Of a stretch of 23,404 bases of DNA, positions 19,782 through 23,404 are shown piece after piece (positions within the stretch are counted from its first letter, which is position 1; each line of letters begins with the position of its first letter). Origin of the DNA: an uncultured Clostridia bacterium (GTDB lineage Bacteria; Bacillota; Clostridia; Oscillospirales; Ruminococcaceae); assembly GCA_947588775.1 (NCBI GenBank), contig CANPZQ010000015.1:1-23404 (forward strand), given 5' to 3'. A program made the translations under genes and the position numbers. The notes below the pieces were generated by a model. It saw nothing but the letters and a program-made list of their open reading frames with translations, had not been told where the DNA came from and made no database searches.

Positions 19782-21845
19782 ATGCGCCATTCGATTTTGA
19801 GGCGCGCCGCCGCCTGCGTTTTAGCAGCGGTTATGGCCGCCGCAGCATTAACCGTCGGGGTATCCGCCGTCACTCCGGCGAGCCACACCGTTTTCACGGG
19901 CGAACGCCTTCTGGAGGGCTGGTACCCGTCCTTCATCACGCAGTATCAGCAGCCCGACGCGATGGACAGCTTTATTACGGCAATCAAAAACGACGGCGCG
20001 GCGATTGAGGTCGAATACACCGGAAACGCCGAAATCGGGCTTCTTTTGCAGAGCTACCCCGTCAAGGACGGCTCGCAGAACTATCCTCACGCCTCAATCG
20101 GCGGCGGAAAGGTCACGGAAAAGAACGGCCATAAGCTTGCGACCTTCGAGGCGGCGAAGCTGATTGAAAAATACACCTCTACAAAGCACCCCGACGACGG
20201 CTCGAACCTGAGCCTGTCAAACGTCCTCAATTTCGGCGTCGGCGGGAGCGGCGACACGGTTTATTCGATTGTTGTAAGGTGGGAATACCCCGGCGACCCG
20301 TCGCTTGACATAAGCCTTGACAAGGAATTTCAGACGATAACCGGCTGGGGAGCGTCCTATACATGGTACGGCGACTGGGTCGAACAGAACAACAGCCGCG
20401 AGCAGGTTTTCGACTGGATTTTCAACGACTGCGGCTTCAATATTCTTCGATTCCGGGATTTGCAGATGGTTCGGGCCTACGGCGGCGACTGGGAATCCAC
20501 CGACTACGCGAACCGCGCCTATAAGCTCTACTATGACGCGGCTAAGAAGAGGGGAATCGACCCGATAGTCGTTGTTACGAGCTGGGGCGAATATAAGGAA
20601 GCCGACTGGTGCACCCTCTCGAAGGACGCCGACGGCAACGAGTTCTATACCCTGAAAAAGGACTCGAACGGAAATTACCGCTACGAGGATTTGGCGCAGT
20701 TTTATGTTAAATCGGTTCAGCAGTTTAAGGACGCGGGAATCCCGATTGACTACTACAGCATCTCAAACGAGGTCGAGCTTCAGCAATTCCGCGTCGACGA
20801 GCAGGGCAACGCCCGCAGCGACGGCGGCTTCTTCTTAGGCCCCGAGGAAACGCAGTATTACTGCTCCTACGCGAAGGCGTACATCGCGACATATAAGGCG
20901 TTCCAAAAGGCGTTCGGCAGCTCCGCGCCGAAGCTCCTTGCCGCCGAAACGATGGCCGCGAATCCCGAGCTTTTAAAGAGATACATCGACCCGATTATAA
21001 GAGAATGCCCCGAGAGCGTGACGGACGTGGCGCACCACCTCTACGGCAGCAACCTCACGGCTGAAAACTTCTCGAAGATAGCGGACGAATACTACGGAAA
21101 ATACGGCCTCTGGCAGACCGAGTGGTACAACAACGACTTCTTCGGCCACGCCTCTGTGATGATTAACGAGCTTATAAACGAAAACCTGAATGCATACCTC
21201 TACTGGAACGGCTTCTGGATTCCCGACGACGCGAAATGTCTGATTGAGGTCGGCGACTGGGCTCCGAGTTCCTATGTTTCAAGAAGGGGCAACCACTACA
21301 TAATGATGCACTTCTCCCGCTTCATAAAGGCGGGCTATAAGCGGGTCGGCTCCTCGGTCAGGTATGCGAACACCAAGGCTGCGGCGTTTAAATCGCCCGA
21401 CGGCGAAAAGCTTGTAATCGTCGCCCTTAACGACAGCGAAACCGACGAAACCCTGAATATAAACCTCGGCGCGAAGGTCGAAGGCCAGGAAATCTGGCGC
21501 ACCACCCGCCGCACCAAGGACGTTTCCAAGGAAATCGCGGAGAACGTCTATATGCAGAAAACCGACGAAAAGGCGATAACCGACGGCGGAACGCTGAAAA
21601 TCCCCGCGAACACCCTTACGACCTATGTTCTCGACATAAGCGCGGGCGACCCGGTTTACGGGCAGATGGGCGACCTAAACGGGGACGGCTACCTTAACGT
21701 AAGCGACGGAATAATTATGCAGAAAATCCTCGCGAGGGTTGAGAGCGGCAAAAAATATCCCGGTGCGGACCTCGACGGCGACGGCATGTTTACCGTCGCG
21801 GACGGAATCGCGATGCAAAAGCTTCTTGCCGGATTTAAAATCTGA
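19782..21845 (+). CDS. Secreted GH30-type glycoside hydrolase with dockerin
   Basis: 687 aa. A Sec signal peptide (residues 1 to about 29, LRRAAACVLAAVMAAAALTV) is followed by an N-terminal beta-rich region (about 35-170) that may bind carbohydrate. A GH30-like (beta/alpha)8 catalytic domain follows (about 172-530; FQTITGWGASYTWYGDW). Likely acid/base is E330 (SISNEVE) and nucleophile E447 (LWQTEWYNN). A side beta domain runs to about 620. A type I dockerin (628-687) has two Ca-binding repeats, DLNGDGYLNVSDG and DLDGDGMFTVADG. GH30 enzymes include glucuronoxylanases and glucosylceramidase-like enzymes; the convergent uxaC gene favours xylan. The dockerin implies attachment to a cohesin scaffold not seen here. 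GGAAAGGA lies before the ATG at 19782; an upstream TTG is rejected. Confidence 0.87.
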   Translation: MRHSILRRAAACVLAAVMAAAALTVGVSAVTPASHTVFTGERLLEGWYPSFITQYQQPDAMDSFITAIKNDGAAIEVEYTGNAEIGLLLQSYPVKDGSQNYPHASIGGGKVTEKNGHKLATFEAAKLIEKYTSTKHPDDGSNLSLSNVLNFGVGGSGDTVYSIVVRWEYPGDPSLDISLDKEFQTITGWGASYTWYGDWVEQNNSREQVFDWIFNDCGFNILRFRDLQMVRAYGGDWESTDYANRAYKLYYDAAKKRGIDPIVVVTSWGEYKEADWCTLSKDADGNEFYTLKKDSNGNYRYEDLAQFYVKSVQQFKDAGIPIDYYSISNEVELQQFRVDEQGNARSDGGFFLGPEETQYYCSYAKAYIATYKAFQKAFGSSAPKLLAAETMAANPELLKRYIDPIIRECPESVTDVAHHLYGSNLTAENFSKIADEYYGKYGLWQTEWYNNDFFGHASVMINELINENLNAYLYWNGFWIPDDAKCLIEVGDWAPSSYVSRRGNHYIMMHFSRFIKAGYKRVGSSVRYANTKAAAFKSPDGEKLVIVALNDSETDETLNINLGAKVEGQEIWRTTRRTKDVSKEIAENVYMQKTDEKAITDGGTLKIPANTLTTYVLDISAGDPVYGQMGDLNGDGYLNVSDGIIMQKILARVESGKKYPGADLDGDGMFTVADGIAMQKLLAGFKI

Positions 21846-21856
21846 TTTTTACGCAA

Positions 21857-21892
21857 AAAAACGGAGCAGATGAGATTTCTGCTCCGTTTTTT
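21857..21892. terminator. Bidirectional terminator between GH30 and uxaC
   Basis: AAAAACGGAGCAGA (21857-21870) pairs with TCTGCTCCGTTTTT (21878-21891): a 14-bp stem, 7-nt loop and T-runs on both strands. Confidence 0.92.
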
Positions 21893-21912
21893 GTATTTGT
21901 TTTTCGGGAAAA

Positions 21913-23313
21913 TCATTCTACCCCGAAGAATTTCGCCGCGTTTTTATAGCAGATTCCCTCGACGATGTCGCGAAGTGCCTCCTCGTCGGCAGGATATTCG
22001 CCCGCCTCGACCCACTCGCCAATCAGGTTGCATAAAATTCTTCTGAAATACTCGTGGCGGGTGTAGCTTAAAAGGCTCCGAGAATCGGTGAGCATACCGA
22101 CAAAACCGCCGAGCGGCAGGAGGTTCGCATAGCTCCTGAGCTGGGCCTCCATGCCCGATTTTGTGTCGTTGAACCACCACGCCGCGCCGTGCTGAATCTT
22201 CTGGAAGCCGTCCTCTCCCGCGAAGGAGCCGGCGACGGTGTCCAAAAGTTCGTTGTCGGCGGGGTTGAGCGAATAGAGAATCGTCTTTGGAAGCTCGCGG
22301 GTTTTGTCCAAGGCGTCGAGGAATTTTGTAAGAGCCTCGCCGCCGTCGCGCGTGCGTATGCAGTCAAAGCCGGTGTCCGGCCCGAGCATCGCGGTGTAGC
22401 GCGAGTTCACGGTTCTCTGGCAGTTATAGTGAAGCTGCATAACTATTCCGAGCCGCGCGTACTCCCGCCCGCAGTGGAGAAGTATCGCGGTTTTATAGGC
22501 TTCGGCGTCTTTTTCTGAAACGGGTTTTCCCTCCATTGCCGCCTCAAACGCGTTTTCGACGACTTCGGGCGAAGCCTCCTCGAAAACGGGGTAGTCGAGC
22601 CCGTGGTCGGCGGCGCGGCAGCCGTGCGCGGCGAAGAATTCAAGCCTCTCGGTGAGGACCTTTTTGACGTCCTCAACCGAGCGGATTTCAAACCCGGCGG
22701 CGTTCCCGAGAACCTTCATGTAGTCCGCAAAGCCGGGCTTGTCGATATTAACGGCCTTGTCGGGGCGGAAGGAGGGCAGCACGAGGGTTTCAAAGGACTT
22801 GTCGGCGGCGATTTTTTCGTGCCATTCAAGAGAATCGGCGGGGTCGTCGGTCGTGCCAATCATTCTGACCCCGGAGCGGGAGATAATACCCCTCGCGGAC
22901 ATATCCGGTCTTGCGAGGACGGCGTTGCAGAGGCCGTAAATTTTTTCGGCGGTCGCGGGTGAGAGAATATCGTCGCAGCCGAAGTAACGCTTAAGTTCGA
23001 GGTGCGTCCAGTGGAACATCGGGTTGCCGATGGCCTTTGGGAGGGCTTCGGCGAAGCGTCTGAACTTTACAAACGGCTCGCAGTCGCCGGTAATTTCGCT
23101 CTCCGGCGCGCCGGTCATGCGTATAAGCCGCCACTTATAGTGGTCGCCGCCGAGCCAGATTTCGGTTATGTCCGAAAAACGCTTGTCCTCGGCGATTTCG
23201 CGGGGCGGAATGTGGCAGTGGTAGTCGATAATCGGCATCTTTTCGGCATAGCGGTGATAGAGCCGCTTTGCTGTTTCGTTTTTCAGAAGAAAATCTTCGT
23301 TGATGAATGACAT
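21913..23313 (-). CDS. uxaC: Glucuronate (uronate) isomerase
   Basis: 466 aa, normal length for UxaC, which converts glucuronate to fructuronate and galacturonate to tagaturonate as the first step of hexuronate use. Family features visible are the metal-site motif DYHCHIPP (H32, H34), NPMFHWTHLELKRYFG (97-112), GMLTDSRSLLSYTRHEYFRRILC near the C-terminus (split here: MLTDSRS and RHEYFRR), and LHYNCQR. AGGAGG lies seven bases before the ATG at 23313. No other uronate genes are in the window; more may lie to the right. It is convergent with the dockerin-bearing GH30 gene. Confidence 0.95.
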   Translation of the reverse strand: MSFINEDFLLKNETAKRLYHRYAEKMPIIDYHCHIPPREIAEDKRFSDITEIWLGGDHYKWRLIRMTGAPESEITGDCEPFVKFRRFAEALPKAIGNPMFHWTHLELKRYFGCDDILSPATAEKIYGLCNAVLARPDMSARGIISRSGVRMIGTTDDPADSLEWHEKIAADKSFETLVLPSFRPDKAVNIDKPGFADYMKVLGNAAGFEIRSVEDVKKVLTERLEFFAAHGCRAADHGLDYPVFEEASPEVVENAFEAAMEGKPVSEKDAEAYKTAILLHCGREYARLGIVMQLHYNCQRTVNSRYTAMLGPDTGFDCIRTRDGGEALTKFLDALDKTRELPKTILYSLNPADNELLDTVAGSFAGEDGFQKIQHGAAWWFNDTKSGMEAQLRSYANLLPLGGFVGMLTDSRSLLSYTRHEYFRRILCNLIGEWVEAGEYPADEEALRDIVEGICYKNAAKFFGVE

Positions 23314-23366
23314 GGTGAACCTCCTGATGTTTTATGATTAAATTTTTGGGTGATTGAATGGGGGAG

Positions 23367-23381
23367 GCGCGGCGGAAAAGC
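23367..23381 (-). repeat. Half of a further GC-rich hairpin element (copy D)
   Basis: GCGCGGCGGAAAAGC (23367-23381) is the arm of the hairpin family, read from the strand of uxaC as its downstream arm. It is followed on the plus strand by G-rich sequence to the window edge. The matching arm and core would lie beyond 23404. The 23314-23366 stretch between it and uxaC shows no clear promoter. Confidence 0.5.
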
Positions 23382-23404
23382 GGGGAGGAGGAGGGAAGGT
23401 GCGG

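Overview
The window reads as the chromosome of a spore-forming, GC-rich Clostridia bacterium, most likely a gut Oscillospirales/Ruminococcaceae-type organism (inference). Support comes from a sipL-like gene beside spoIVA (Firmicute sporulation), a dockerin-tagged GH30 hydrolase (cellulosomal habit), LytTR/GHKL two-component genes, strong AGGAGG-type ribosome sites, and SigA-like promoters of the form TTGCAA-N17-TATAAT, often with an extended TGC before the -10. TAG, TGA and TAA are all used as ordinary stops.

Layout. 1-1942 (minus): a LytTR response regulator and a soluble GHKL histidine kinase. Behind its own activator-type promoter follows the start of an ABC exporter cut by the window edge. 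2005-2538: a small unknown plus-strand gene with an apparent ACG start, ending at a terminator shared with the convergent gene. 2596-4735 (minus): DUF3737 protein and a MalY-type PLP lyase. 4736-5230: a GC-rich block of perfect inverted repeats with G-quadruplex motifs. 5260-8131 (plus): ROK glucokinase, a membrane 4Fe-4S protein, a LURP-one-like protein and RuvX. 8195-8741 (minus): a 6S-RNA-like structure and a DUF1292 protein. 8885-10949 (plus): a strong promoter, a long leader made of 113-bp tandem repeats, a terminator, an anchored extracytoplasmic protein and a trypsin/V8-like protease. The protein-coding part is AT-rich compared with its flanks. 10971-14104: sipL-like and spoIVA. 14256-14984: a histidine-phosphatase protein. 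15048-16405 (minus): an acidic membrane-anchored protein and RsmE. 16483-16839: a second GC-rich repeat block. 16929-19582 (plus): dCMP deaminase, TsaE, TsaB, DUF402 protein, RpiB. 19782-21845: secreted GH30 with dockerin. 21913-23313 (minus): glucuronate isomerase UxaC.

How genes fit together. RR and kinase probably switch on the adjacent exporter through a direct-repeat site with 21-bp spacing. SipL and SpoIVA are known partners in spore-coat assembly. The GH30 enzyme (xylan or glucuronoxylan attack) and UxaC (uronate catabolism) converge on one terminator and fit plant-cell-wall use. TsaE and TsaB serve the t6A37 tRNA modification.

The two least explained signals are (1) the 8920-9556 leader, with three near-identical 113-bp units plus a diverged unit, each holding two micro-ORFs and followed by a terminator; and (2) a dispersed intergenic family of perfect hairpins with about 50-nt loops carrying a conserved C-rich/G4 core, whose arms differ between copies yet stay perfectly complementary.
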